NCBI GenBank assembly: GCA_024711325.1
Contig: JANJTC010000003.1
Span: forward strand, 186,001 to 250,000
Source of the DNA: Bacteriovoracaceae bacterium
GTDB lineage: Bacteria > Bdellovibrionota > Bacteriovoracia > Bacteriovoracales > Bacteriovoracaceae
Reading direction: 5' to 3'
DNA length: 64,000 nucleotides
Part shown: positions 26,804-36,202 of the stretch, in pieces
Numbering within the stretch: position 1 is the stretch's first letter
Layout: the number at the start of each line of letters is the position of its first letter
Position numbers and translations under genes: made by a program
The notes under the pieces: generated by a model
Database searches by the model: none
Seen by the model: the letters and a program-made list of their open reading frames with translations, nothing else
Told to the model about the DNA's origin: nothing

Positions 26804-27956
26804 AAAGAATTTCATTATTATCTCTACAGCAGATTGGGACAATCCTTTTTGGACAAACAAACAACATGTTGCAAGAACCTTAAGTGAAGCCGGGCATAAA
26901 GTAGTCTATTTTGATTCTTTGGGCCTTCGGAATCCGAATAAAAACTCAACTCGTGATCTGACGAGAATTTTTAAGCGTCTAGTGTCGTTCCTGAGAGGGC
27001 CTCGCAAAATTAGCGAGAATCTGACTGTATTTTCTCCATTAGTGGCTCCTAAGCATTCAAATAAAGTTGTTTCTTTATTTAATAATTTCTTGATGTCACT
27101 ATATCTAAAATATTTTGAGCTTAATTCTTTTTCAGGTCCAGTAATATACTGGACTTACAATCCTCTAAGCGCTGATTTTTTAAAATCGAATTCTATCGTT
27201 TATCATTGCGTCGATGATTTAACCGCCGCACCGGGGTTGCCAGTTGAACGCATACAAAGAGAAGAAATTAAACTGCTGAAAAAATCAAAATTGATCTTTG
27301 TAACCTCAAAAACTTTAAAAAATAAATATGATGGGATGGGATTCTCAGAGAAAACTTTTTATTTCCCGAATGTGGTGGATGAAAAGCATTTTTCTCAAAA
27401 AGTGGACCCTAATCAGGTGCCAGAAGATTTAAAAAATATTGGTAGGCCCATATTGGGATTTATCGGGGCCATAAGTTCATACAAGGTTGATTTTAATCTT
27501 CTCCGTCAAATTGCAATAGAGAAAGCTGATTGCTCTATAGTTCTCATAGGCTTAATCGGAGAAGGGCAGCCAGATACTAGCATTGATATTCTTACCGGAC
27601 TGGACAACATCCATTTCCTCGGTGCAAAGAGTTACAGTGAGCTTCCAAAATATTTGCACTTTTTTGACGTTGCCATGATCCCGTGCGTTGCGAATGAGTA
27701 CACCCGATCAATGTTCCCAATGAAATTCTTTGAATACTTGTGCGCAGAGAAAAAAGTAGTTACAACTCATTTGGAGTCATTGGAAGAATTTAGGGAATGT
27801 TGTTTTGTGGCCCAGGATCATAAGTCCTTCATCTCAGGTATAAACAAGGCCTTGACTTCGAATTTAGAAGAATTCGCAGACAAGAATAAAATGGATGAAG
27901 TTTTGAAGGAGCACACTTGGAATGTTCGGACGAATAAAATGTTGAGATTCCTTTAA
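26796..27956 (+). CDS. GT-B glycosyltransferase, TuaH-like
   Basis: A 386-residue relative of the protein at 17484. It has the IISTADWDNPFWTNKQHVA start, YHCVDDL in the middle, PILGFIGAIS at the hinge and FPMKFFEYLCAEKKVV in the donor half. ATG 26796 is chosen because the protein pattern starts there; it overlaps the deacetylase stop by 8 bases. A longer frame from 26730 would overlap more without conserved content. It probably acts in the same pathway as the deacetylase. Confidence 0.82.
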   Translation: MDKKNFIIISTADWDNPFWTNKQHVARTLSEAGHKVVYFDSLGLRNPNKNSTRDLTRIFKRLVSFLRGPRKISENLTVFSPLVAPKHSNKVVSLFNNFLMSLYLKYFELNSFSGPVIYWTYNPLSADFLKSNSIVYHCVDDLTAAPGLPVERIQREEIKLLKKSKLIFVTSKTLKNKYDGMGFSEKTFYFPNVVDEKHFSQKVDPNQVPEDLKNIGRPILGFIGAISSYKVDFNLLRQIAIEKADCSIVLIGLIGEGQPDTSIDILTGLDNIHFLGAKSYSELPKYLHFFDVAMIPCVANEYTRSMFPMKFFEYLCAEKKVVTTHLESLEEFRECCFVAQDHKSFISGINKALTSNLEEFADKNKMDEVLKEHTWNVRTNKMLRFL

Positions 27957-28094
27957 GTAACCAAAAATTTCATCTTAAGATTCTATAAACTTTTGATATT
28001 ATTTTGCAAATGTTAAAGGGGAGTCTTTTATTTCAGCACATATTTTGCAAGAATACCTTCTTCTTAAACAGAGCTTTGGTAACTTCGAGGTCAT

Positions 28095-28634
28095 ATGCCT
28101 TTTTTAAAAACAGATTTTCAAGATTTATATATTTTTGAACCAAGAGTATTTGAAGACGGTAGAGGTTATTTTTTTGAATCGTTCAATCAACAAACTTTCG
28201 AAAGTGAAGCAGGAATTAGTTGTTCATTTGTCCAAGATAATCAATCAAAGTCAAAATATGGAACTTTAAGAGGTTTGCATTTTCAAAAAAACGATGCAGC
28301 TCAAGCCAAATTAGTGCGCGTGTTATCAGGAAAAGTACTGGATGTTGTAGTTGATTTACGTCAAGGTTTTTCAACTTATAAAAAATCTTTTTCGATAGAA
28401 TTATCTTCGGATAATAAAAAGCAACTTTATGTTCCAAGAGGTTTTGCTCATGGCTTTGTTGTTTTAAGTGATACGGCAGAATTTCTATACAAATGTGATA
28501 ACTTTTATAGCCCTCAGTATGAATCTGGAATTAATTTTGCTGACCCTGATTTGAATATTGATTGGTTGTTGCCTGAAGAAAGTTTGCTCCTATCAGATAA
28601 AGATAAAAATCTTCCTTTTTTAAGGGATCTATGA
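28095..28634 (+). CDS. rmlC: dTDP-4-dehydrorhamnose 3,5-epimerase
   Basis: This enzyme epimerises dTDP-4-keto-6-deoxyglucose at C3 and C5 in dTDP-L-rhamnose synthesis. At 179 residues it has standard length, with LRGLHFQ carrying the catalytic His near residue 62, VLDVVVDLR and VPRGFAHGF. SD GAGG lies before ATG 28095. The next gene starts inside its stop codon (ATGA). rmlA and rmlB are not in the window. Confidence 0.95.
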   Translation: MPFLKTDFQDLYIFEPRVFEDGRGYFFESFNQQTFESEAGISCSFVQDNQSKSKYGTLRGLHFQKNDAAQAKLVRVLSGKVLDVVVDLRQGFSTYKKSFSIELSSDNKKQLYVPRGFAHGFVVLSDTAEFLYKCDNFYSPQYESGINFADPDLNIDWLLPEESLLLSDKDKNLPFLRDL

Positions 28635-29476
28635 ATCGGGTTTATGTCACAGGCGTAACGGGGCAAGTTGGTGGGGAACTTAAGAGGCTCTGCCCCGATG
28701 TTGTGTGTCTTACGAGGAATGACATAAATTTATCTTCGGAAGAGAGTATTCATAGCTATTTTAAAGACAAAAAACCTTCCTTAATTGTTAACTGTGCTGC
28801 TTATACAAAAGTCGATCTTGCTGAGACAGAGGAAGGAATCGCCCGTCAAGTTAATGCCCATGCACCTTCAATTTTGGCCGGTTTTAGTGATAAATTTATC
28901 CATCTCTCCACAGATTATGTTTTTGATGGAGATGGACATTGTCCTTATTCTGAGGATCATGTCACAAGCCCTTTAGGGGTTTATGGACGCACAAAACTCT
29001 TGGGCGAGGAGATGGTTTTAAGGGTGAATCCGAATGCTACGATAATTAGGACATCGTGGATATATTCTGATCTCGGAAAAAATTTCTTAAAGACAATCCT
29101 AAAATTAGGTAAAGAGCGAGAGGTATTAAATATTGTTTCGGATCAAATCGGAACACCAACTTATGCCCGAGATCTTGCATCTCTAATCGTTGAAAATGGA
29201 ATTAAACAGTGGAGATTTAAGAGTGGTATCTACCATTTTTCAAATGAAGGTGTTGCTAGTTGGTATGACTTTGCACACGAGATCATCGATTTAATGCAAG
29301 TTAATTGCAAAGTTTATCCTATTAATACCAGTGATTACCCAACACCTGCCAAAAGACCTCACTATAGTGTTTTAGATAAAACAAAAATCAAGAAAGATTT
29401 AAACATAGTAATTCCTCATTGGAAGACTAGTTTAAAGCAATGTTTAATGACATTAGAGACAATCAGCAATAGCTAA
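28631..29476 (+). CDS. rmlD: dTDP-4-dehydrorhamnose reductase
   Basis: This reduces the RmlC product to dTDP-L-rhamnose. The SDR nucleotide loop GVTGQVGG, NCAAYTKVDLAE, LSTDYVFDG and the catalytic Y118-G-R-T-K122 are all intact. Its 281 residues match the family. It overlaps rmlC by 4 bases and its last 14 bases overlap the convergent glycosyltransferase gene. It is the clearest RmlD of the three RmlD-like proteins in the window. Confidence 0.95.
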   Translation: MNRVYVTGVTGQVGGELKRLCPDVVCLTRNDINLSSEESIHSYFKDKKPSLIVNCAAYTKVDLAETEEGIARQVNAHAPSILAGFSDKFIHLSTDYVFDGDGHCPYSEDHVTSPLGVYGRTKLLGEEMVLRVNPNATIIRTSWIYSDLGKNFLKTILKLGKEREVLNIVSDQIGTPTYARDLASLIVENGIKQWRFKSGIYHFSNEGVASWYDFAHEIIDLMQVNCKVYPINTSDYPTPAKRPHYSVLDKTKIKKDLNIVIPHWKTSLKQCLMTLETISNS

Positions 29477-30551
29477 GGATGTTTTTGGTGAAATTCTCTC
29501 GAGAGAATTCCTCAGCACGAGCAATTAATTTTGTTCGTTCAAAATTTTGTTTCGAGAAGGAGAGAATCGCTTCAATTAAACCATCTTCATTTTGATCTGT
29601 GAAAAAGTGGGCCGTAGAATCATCCAAAGTATCTAAAACGCCTGCATCTTTATAAGCAATTACTGGTGTGCCTGAGGCAAGGCTTTCCAATGGAGTAATC
29701 CCGAAATCTTCGGTTCCGGGAAAGATTAGTGCTTTGGCCTTAGCAAGTTCGTTTACGATCTCAGCTCTTGAAACGTTTCCAGAAAATACTATGTTTTTAG
29801 AAGCTAAGCTTCTCAAATAATCTGTTTCTTCAAAACTTCCTGATCCAATAATTTTGAGATTAAAATTGCTACCTAATCTGTTGAAGGCTTTTATTGCTAA
29901 ATCGACCCTTTTATTAGGTGCAAAAGCAGTTACCATCAAAAAATACCCTGCTTTCTCTGGAGGAGACATTTGAATTTCTCTAAAATCTTTCAAGTCCACA
30001 AAAGGGTGAACTACTTCTGCATTGGTGTTATAAAAGGTCTTAATCCGTTTTGCTACGAACCTCGAATTTGCTAGAAATAAATCAACATTTTGGTTGGAAT
30101 AACGATCCCAATATTGGAGATAGGGTCTTGCAGCATTGGCCGCAGCTCTTATCGCGAATGATTTATGTCCGAAATAACTATCGAATTGATCATAAATATA
30201 TCTCATCGGACTATGAATGTAACAAATGTGCTTAGATCCTTCAGGTTTAGGTACCCCTTTTATCACACAATGAGAGCTTGAAATTATAAGATCGGCCTTA
30301 TGGTGAATTTTCAAATTTTGAGCAGCTAATGGCATCAATGGCAGAAAGTTACGATAATTTTCGTGAATGTTAGGGATTCTGTCTAAAAATGATGTGTTAA
30401 TCTCTCTTGATTCAATGATAGAGGAGGTAGATCCTTTTTTATGAAGAAGAGTATATATAGGTGCATCTGGAAAAATCTCACAGAGGGCTTCTAGAACTCT
30501 TTCACCACCGCGAAAACCTGTTAACCAATCATGCATCAGAACCACATTCAC
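29463..30551 (-). CDS. GT4 family glycosyltransferase (mannosyltransferase-like)
   Basis: A GT4 enzyme of 362 residues with VVLMHDWLTGFRGGERV at the N terminus (WbaZ/WcaI-like), YIHSPMRYIYD, VTAFAPNKRVDLAI at the hinge and FPGTEDFGITPLESLASGTPVIA as donor motif. The start is GTG 30551, because AAGGAG lies 7 bases upstream; a longer frame to 30572 has no SD. It is divergent from wecB and convergent with rmlD. Confidence 0.9.
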   Translation of the reverse strand: MNVVLMHDWLTGFRGGERVLEALCEIFPDAPIYTLLHKKGSTSSIIESREINTSFLDRIPNIHENYRNFLPLMPLAAQNLKIHHKADLIISSSHCVIKGVPKPEGSKHICYIHSPMRYIYDQFDSYFGHKSFAIRAAANAARPYLQYWDRYSNQNVDLFLANSRFVAKRIKTFYNTNAEVVHPFVDLKDFREIQMSPPEKAGYFLMVTAFAPNKRVDLAIKAFNRLGSNFNLKIIGSGSFEETDYLRSLASKNIVFSGNVSRAEIVNELAKAKALIFPGTEDFGITPLESLASGTPVIAYKDAGVLDTLDDSTAHFFTDQNEDGLIEAILSFSKQNFERTKLIARAEEFSRENFTKNILSYC

Positions 30552-30614
30552 AGAGCATCTCCTTAAGTTCAAATATTCTATCCAAATAATATAGTTTAGA
30601 TAATAATTAGCCTT

Positions 30615-31718
30615 ATGAAAAAATTATTATTTATCTTTGGCACAAGGCCAGAGGCCATTAAATTGGCTCCTTTAATCAAAAGACTTAAGAATAATCCCAA
30701 ATTTGACACTAAAGTCCTGGTGACAGCTCAGCATCGCCAAATGCTTGATCAGGTTCTTAATTTGTTTGAAATTCGACCTGATTGGGATCTCAATCTAATG
30801 GCCCCTAATCAGGATCTAACTGATATAACGGCTAAAATTCTTTTAGGATGTAGACCTATTCTTAAAGAGTTTAGACCAGATTTAGTTTTGGTTCATGGTG
30901 ATACCACAACAACACTTGCAGCATCTCTCTCAGCTTTTTATGAAAGAATTGATGTTGCTCACGTAGAAGCTGGTTTGAGAACTTACGATATTTTTTCTCC
31001 TTATCCTGAAGAATTGAATAGGCAAGTATGTACTAGAATATCGAAATTTCATTTTGCTCCAACCATTCAGAGTAAAGAAAACCTTCTACGGGAGGGAGTT
31101 AAAGAATCCGATATTGTCGTTACTGGTAATAGTGGGATCGATGCTTTATTTGATGCTTTGAATATCATAGGTGACAGTAATAATGGCCTTCTCGGATTTG
31201 AGAATAAAAAGTATGTATTGATTACAGGGCATAGACGAGAAAATTTCGGCAAAGGTTTTGAAGACCTGTGCCAAGCAATAAGAACTTTGGCCCAAAAGTT
31301 TAAAGACATTTCCTTCGTTTACCCCGTTCACTTAAACCCAAATGTTCAAGAGCCTGTAAAAAGAATTCTTTCTAATCTTGAAAATATTCATCTCATTGAG
31401 CCGAAGGATTATCTTCCGTTTGTGAGTTTGATGAAAAATTGTCATCTAATTCTTACTGATAGCGGTGGGATTCAAGAAGAAGCTCCTAGTCTAGGTAAGC
31501 CCGTTCTAGTCATGCGAGAAACGACAGAAAGACCTGAAGCCGTCGAATCTGGAGTGGTTAAGCTTGTTGGGACAGATTATGAAAAAATAGTAAATGGGGT
31601 TTCCGAATTATTAGAAAATTCTGAATTGTATGAAAAGATGAGTAGAAGTATGAATCCTTATGGTGATGGAAGGGCCAGTGATAGGATCATTCGCTTCTTA
31701 GAGTCATGTTACATTTAA
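30615..31718 (+). CDS. wecB: UDP-N-acetylglucosamine 2-epimerase, non-hydrolysing
   Basis: This interconverts UDP-GlcNAc and UDP-ManNAc. It has FGTRPEAIKLAPL, VTAQHRQMLDQ, VHGDTTTTLA, HVEAGLRT, ITGHRREN, DSGGIQEEAP and RETTERPE, covering the active site of the family. Its 367 residues are typical. UDP-ManNAc dehydrogenase (wecC) is not present, though ugd is at 48638. UDP-ManNAc could be used directly or feed other sugars. Its end overlaps the O-antigen ligase start by 13 bases. Confidence 0.95.
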   Translation: MKKLLFIFGTRPEAIKLAPLIKRLKNNPKFDTKVLVTAQHRQMLDQVLNLFEIRPDWDLNLMAPNQDLTDITAKILLGCRPILKEFRPDLVLVHGDTTTTLAASLSAFYERIDVAHVEAGLRTYDIFSPYPEELNRQVCTRISKFHFAPTIQSKENLLREGVKESDIVVTGNSGIDALFDALNIIGDSNNGLLGFENKKYVLITGHRRENFGKGFEDLCQAIRTLAQKFKDISFVYPVHLNPNVQEPVKRILSNLENIHLIEPKDYLPFVSLMKNCHLILTDSGGIQEEAPSLGKPVLVMRETTERPEAVESGVVKLVGTDYEKIVNGVSELLENSELYEKMSRSMNPYGDGRASDRIIRFLESCYI

Positions 31719-32884
31719 CAACACTATCCCTTTTATTTTTAGTTCTGGGAGTTTTTACTTCAGTTTCTCTTTTAGGGGCCAGTCAGGTTCTTTTAGTTGG
31801 TCCTGCTCTTTATTTTACTTATCGCTCTTTTAAGGACGTACACTTTAAGCTTCCAAAAAGTGCATGGTTCTTGATTGCTTTTTTTGGGATAGCTTTACTT
31901 TCACTCATATTTAATCATTCTGAGCTTATTAAACCTGGCAAAAACTATGGAAGACTTAAATACCTCGCCTTTGGTTTCATTTCGATCTACCTTTTTAGAG
32001 CATATTTAAGCAATGCCAGCGATAAAATTAAGGGGCTGATTTTAAATAGTGGTCTGTTTGCTATTTCTGTCGTGGGCCTTATTTGTCTATATCAAATCTT
32101 TTATCTCGACCAAATACGGGCCAAGACCCTTACAGATACTTTGAGATATGGTTATGGCATGGGAATGATTCTTCCCGTCCTTTTGGGTATTAGTCTACGT
32201 AAGTACGTTATCCCGATGGTTAATCGAAAGCTCCTTTTTTCCTCATTAGTTCTTGGTTTCATTGGCCTGTATCTTACTTATACTCGAGGGGCCCTTTTAG
32301 GTCTTTTATGTGCATTACCCTTTGTGATTTATTTCTGGAATAAGAAGAAAGGACTGGTCGCTTTTGGTGTAGGTGCAGTGGTTTTGGTTTTTTTAGGGGG
32401 GTTCTATCTCTTTGGAAGTGGAGAAATTGGAAACCGCTTCATCAGTTCCCGTCATAATAGCTCAGATAGTGTAAGGTTCACTCAATGGGAAGCCGCCTAT
32501 AAAGCTTGGACTGAAAAGCCCCTCTTAGGCATTGGCTTCTCAGATTTTATTAATCAGGAACAGGCAATAAAAGTTAAACATGGCATTAGACATCAGGAAT
32601 ACAAAGGTCATGCTCACAATATTTATCTGGAAACATTATCTGGAACAGGGCTATTAGGTCTTTTAGCATTCTTGGCCTGGCTGATAACCTGGACTTATGA
32701 AATGATTAAAGCGAATAACGATATCGCTGGAACAATTGTGCCTTTCATCGTTGCGTTTTCTGTTTCTGGCCAATTTGAAGTTGTTCTTGATGCAAACAAT
32801 GCTTCAATGATTTTTATGGTATATGCGCTTTCCGTAGTTCTTAAGGAAAAGCAGGATACAGTAAAAAATGACCAGAAGATTTAA
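31706..32884 (+). CDS. O-antigen ligase family protein (paralogue 1)
   Basis: A 392-residue polytopic protein of the Wzy/WaaL superfamily, with about ten membrane helices and the large periplasmic loop before the last helices. Characteristic points are LTYTRGALLG, W-EAAYKAWTEKPLLGIG, and HAHNIYLETLSGTGLLG with the His proposed as catalytic. It would attach glycan to lipid A-core or polymerise repeats at the periplasmic face. It is clearly similar along its length to the protein at 40064-41224 (for example LTDTLRYGYG versus LTDTMRYGYG, and FEVVLDANNASMIF versus FEVTFDANNASMIF). Confidence 0.88.
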   Translation: MLHLTTLSLLFLVLGVFTSVSLLGASQVLLVGPALYFTYRSFKDVHFKLPKSAWFLIAFFGIALLSLIFNHSELIKPGKNYGRLKYLAFGFISIYLFRAYLSNASDKIKGLILNSGLFAISVVGLICLYQIFYLDQIRAKTLTDTLRYGYGMGMILPVLLGISLRKYVIPMVNRKLLFSSLVLGFIGLYLTYTRGALLGLLCALPFVIYFWNKKKGLVAFGVGAVVLVFLGGFYLFGSGEIGNRFISSRHNSSDSVRFTQWEAAYKAWTEKPLLGIGFSDFINQEQAIKVKHGIRHQEYKGHAHNIYLETLSGTGLLGLLAFLAWLITWTYEMIKANNDIAGTIVPFIVAFSVSGQFEVVLDANNASMIFMVYALSVVLKEKQDTVKNDQKI

Positions 32885-34451
32885 TTTAAGCCTGCTGGTT
32901 TATATATTAATAATCATTTATTCGTTCGCAGTCTCCCTGGACGCTGTTGGTATAGTTGCCCTTATCTATTTGATGTGGAAGAAAAATTATTCCGATTTTA
33001 CATCGAGGGTCAGGGGATTAACCCCACTCATTTACCTCATTCCCCTACTGATTTTAATAGGACAATTCTTTAGACACTTGTCGTTTCATACCCATGCTTA
33101 CGATCTGACATTCGTGAATCAGGCACTTTTTCATCCCTGGGGACTTGGTGCTTGGTTAAAAAGTGACTTGTCGATTAATGGATCATATTTCGGAGAACAT
33201 TTAAGCTTTAGTTTCTTTCTAGTTAGCTGGATCACAAAATATTTACAATCTGATTATCTCGTATTTTTGATTCAAAATCTTATTCTTACTTTTAGTATTT
33301 TATGGATTATAAAAAGAGGTCCCGCAAAAGACCTTAAGCATTTGCATGTTCTCATCTTTTTAATGATATTTTCCTCCAGGTCTTTTAGGGGAGCATACTT
33401 TTTCGATTTTAGAGAAGATGCCATCGCATTTGCAGGTATCATTTTTTTATTGTGGTCATTAAGTCAAAGAAAACTTCTTTTCTACCTTCTTTCACTCACG
33501 ATTACCTTATTAAGCAAAGAAAACTACAGCTTCATCTGTCTTTTCATCCCTTTTGGTATTCTACTAGACCAGGATTTGGGATTAACGAAGAGAGACAAGT
33601 GGATATACTCCATTTTAACTTGGGCTCTTGCCTTGATTTGGTTAATCATATCTTTTAAAATATTGATACCGTATTTTACTTCCGGGGTTGAATCTGGTCA
33701 TCCCATTGTTACCCGTTTTAAGGAGTTTGGAAGTACTCCAGGAATGATTCTCGTAAATATACTCACTACACCTCGGTATTGGGCCGTGCTCTTAAATGAT
33801 TATTTATTGGGATGGGATAGATTGAAATACCTCGTTTATCTCCTGGCACCGTTTATTGTTATTGGAAGAAACGCATGGGTTTGGCTTTTACCTGCGATCC
33901 CAGGCATCGCCTTTAACTTGCTCGCTCCTAATCACGCTCATCGTTCAATGAGCTTCCATTATGATCTCATGGTTCTTCCATTTTTATTGATGATGCTGGT
34001 TTTAGGAGCCAGAAAGATCAATAAAGAAAAAACTTGGGCTTTGGCGTTTTGTATCGCTCTTTCCTTTTCTAGCAAGTGGCCTACTTATAAACTTAGAATA
34101 TTTTTTCCGACAATTAGCGATATTAAGAACTCTTTTTATCTCAGTAATCTAGATGAAAACGAGATCACTGCTGCTAGTAAACGAACACTTGCCCATTTAA
34201 ATTATATAAATGACTTGAGACCTTTTAATAAAACAACTTATGCGGGGTTGGAAGCTTTTAAAAGAGAAATTTCTGCTCAAGATGGGCGGAGTAAAAAAAT
34301 TACGAAAGAAGCCACTCGCTGGGTAATTAATAATTTGGACGATAATGAAAAGAAAATTAAAGAATTTCTTCTTCAAGACGGTGCTAAACTAGTAAGTGAT
34401 TCATTTGATGGAAGATTTAGTTATCTTTCTTATCATCTCGTTTCGCAATGA
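32868..34451 (+). CDS. DUF2079-like polytopic membrane protein
   Basis: A 527-residue membrane protein with about ten hydrophobic segments and a soluble C-terminal tail of about 130 residues. The loop after the third segment, HTHAYDLTFVNQALFHPWG, followed by FGEHLSFSFF, matches DUF2079, a GT-C-like family often found in polysaccharide clusters. The AYDLTF acidic site fits a GT-C loop. It overlaps the ligase end by 17 bases and probably acts at the same step on the periplasmic side. The substrate is unknown. Confidence 0.72.
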   Translation: MTRRFNLSLLVYILIIIYSFAVSLDAVGIVALIYLMWKKNYSDFTSRVRGLTPLIYLIPLLILIGQFFRHLSFHTHAYDLTFVNQALFHPWGLGAWLKSDLSINGSYFGEHLSFSFFLVSWITKYLQSDYLVFLIQNLILTFSILWIIKRGPAKDLKHLHVLIFLMIFSSRSFRGAYFFDFREDAIAFAGIIFLLWSLSQRKLLFYLLSLTITLLSKENYSFICLFIPFGILLDQDLGLTKRDKWIYSILTWALALIWLIISFKILIPYFTSGVESGHPIVTRFKEFGSTPGMILVNILTTPRYWAVLLNDYLLGWDRLKYLVYLLAPFIVIGRNAWVWLLPAIPGIAFNLLAPNHAHRSMSFHYDLMVLPFLLMMLVLGARKINKEKTWALAFCIALSFSSKWPTYKLRIFFPTISDIKNSFYLSNLDENEITAASKRTLAHLNYINDLRPFNKTTYAGLEAFKREISAQDGRSKKITKEATRWVINNLDDNEKKIKEFLLQDGAKLVSDSFDGRFSYLSYHLVSQ

Positions 34452-35259
34452 CCATTTGGGTGTCAAACAGATTGAGATAAAGCGGAACACTAAAGAGTAA
34501 ACTTGAGTTTTTGAGCCACTTCTTGGGACCAAAAACAGCGGCCAGATAAACAGCAAGAGGTCTAACATATCCAAAATGAAAATGTTCCAAGAGCTTAAAG
34601 TGGTTTTTTGAGAAGAAAATCTCAAATGATTTTTTTGTTGGATAATTAATATGAGTCGGAGGGTGGAATTGTCGCCAACCTTCTTGTCTCTTGACTGCGA
34701 CGGAACTGCTTGAATCAACTGTCGTCACGGCAAAAATGACGTCTGGCGAACAAAGTTCAAGATACTTTTTCATAACTAGTGAGGGACAATCTATGTGCTC
34801 CCAAACGTCCCAGGCCACAATTAAATTAGGACTGAGTGCTTTGATTTCTTTTTCAAGTGAAGGGTCAAAAGGTGAAAGAACCTTAAGACCATCTTTTATG
34901 GCCACCTCTCTGGCAAAATCTGAGATTTCTACCCCAAGTATTTGTTGAATACCATTTTCTTTAGCCGTTTTTAAAAATTCTCCTGTGGCCGCACCAATTT
35001 CTAGAATTCTAATGTCTCGTTTAGAGAAATGGGGTTTTAATATTTTTATTTTTTTTTGGAAGTTCTTACGATGAACTTTTTTGCCAAGCTCATAATTTAA
35101 ATACTCATCGCCATCAAAGTATTTCTTTGAGTATAAAAGATGAAAATCCTGCTGATCGTCCATATTTGCTACCCATGCTCCGCAATCAGAACATATGCAT
35201 TTGAATGTATTTTTTTCGAATGAGACTTTATCGGAGTCGCAATTGTAACAATGATTCAT
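34417..35259 (-). CDS. SAM-dependent methyltransferase with N-terminal zinc ribbon
   Basis: The N terminus has CYNC and CICSDC cysteine pairs (zinc-ribbon-like), followed by a UbiG/Methyltransf_23-like core: ILEIGAATGEFL, LGVEIS and AWDVWEHI. A short hydrophobic region near the C terminus may associate it with the membrane. ATG 35259 begins right after the glycosyltransferase stop. A longer frame to 35343 would overlap that gene. The 3' end overlaps the convergent DUF2079 gene by 35 bases. Confidence 0.82.
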   Translation of the reverse strand: MNHCYNCDSDKVSFEKNTFKCICSDCGAWVANMDDQQDFHLLYSKKYFDGDEYLNYELGKKVHRKNFQKKIKILKPHFSKRDIRILEIGAATGEFLKTAKENGIQQILGVEISDFAREVAIKDGLKVLSPFDPSLEKEIKALSPNLIVAWDVWEHIDCPSLVMKKYLELCSPDVIFAVTTVDSSSSVAVKRQEGWRQFHPPTHINYPTKKSFEIFFSKNHFKLLEHFHFGYVRPLAVYLAAVFGPKKWLKNSSLLFSVPLYLNLFDTQMVIAKRDDKKDN

Positions 35260-35263
35260 ACAT

Positions 35264-36202
35264 CTATATTTGTTGAGAGATAATAAACTTTGGTCGTTTT
35301 TTTGTTTCGAGATAAATTTTTCCGATGTATTCCCCAATAACACCGATACTAATTAATTGCACTCCACCGATGAAATAAATAGGAATAACGATGGATGCCC
35401 AGCCCGGTATGACATTCCCAGCAAAGTATTGCTGAATAACAAAGATGCCTTGAAGCAAGCTAAAGAAAAATATAAGGAATCCTAAAAGCGAAAAAAATCT
35501 TAAAGGGACGATAGATGTGGAAGTTATTCCACTCCAAGCGAGGCTCAGCATTTTTCTGAAAGAATATTTTGAACAACCCGCTATTCTCTCTTTTACCTTA
35601 TAATTTATTATCGAGGTTTCAAATCCTATCATGGGAATTAAACCCCTAAGGAACAAGTTCGTTTCCTCATGTTTTAAAAGCTCATTAGTTACTTGATTTG
35701 ATAAAAGCCTGAAGTCTGCATGATTGTAGAAGATATTAACTCCTAATAATTTGAGAATCAGGTAATAGGCTTGGGCCATGGTCTTTTTAAAGAAAGAATC
35801 ACAGGTTCGGTCTTCCTTGATTCCTAGAACGATGTCTGCCCCGTTGAGATGGGCCTCAATGAAATCTTTTATCTTACTTATATCGTGCTGTAGGTCGGCA
35901 TCAATGCATACGTTAATATCGCACTTATCTAAGCAGAAATTTAGTCCTGCAAGTAGTGCATTTTGGTGACCAAAGTTTTTAGAGAAACGGATCGCCAATA
36001 AGTTGCTATGGAGAGCTTTTTGTTGAGAGAGAATTGACCAAGTTCTGTCTTTACTTCCATCATCAATGAAGATTATAAAGCTATCCGACGTTATTAGATT
36101 AGCACCTTGCAAAGTGCAAAATAGCTGGGTCAATTCATTTATGGTGGTCAACAGAATTGCTTCTTCATTGTAACAAGGAACAATTAATCCAAGTTTTTTC
36201 AT
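35264..36202 (-). CDS. DPM1/GtrB-like polyprenyl-phosphate glycosyltransferase
   Basis: A GT2 enzyme with LIVPCYNEE, FIDDGSKDRTW, FSKNFGHQNAL and CIDADLQHD (metal site), then two C-terminal membrane helices near residues 230-295. This is the layout of GtrB/ArnC/DPM1 enzymes, which load a sugar onto undecaprenyl phosphate. The nearby DUF2079 protein at 32868 is a possible user of the product. It overlaps the upstream phosphotransferase by 4 bases (ATGA). Confidence 0.88.
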   Translation of the reverse strand: MKKLGLIVPCYNEEAILLTTINELTQLFCTLQGANLITSDSFIIFIDDGSKDRTWSILSQQKALHSNLLAIRFSKNFGHQNALLAGLNFCLDKCDINVCIDADLQHDISKIKDFIEAHLNGADIVLGIKEDRTCDSFFKKTMAQAYYLILKLLGVNIFYNHADFRLLSNQVTNELLKHEETNLFLRGLIPMIGFETSIINYKVKERIAGCSKYSFRKMLSLAWSGITSTSIVPLRFFSLLGFLIFFFSLLQGIFVIQQYFAGNVIPGWASIVIPIYFIGGVQLISIGVIGEYIGKIYLETKKRPKFIISQQI

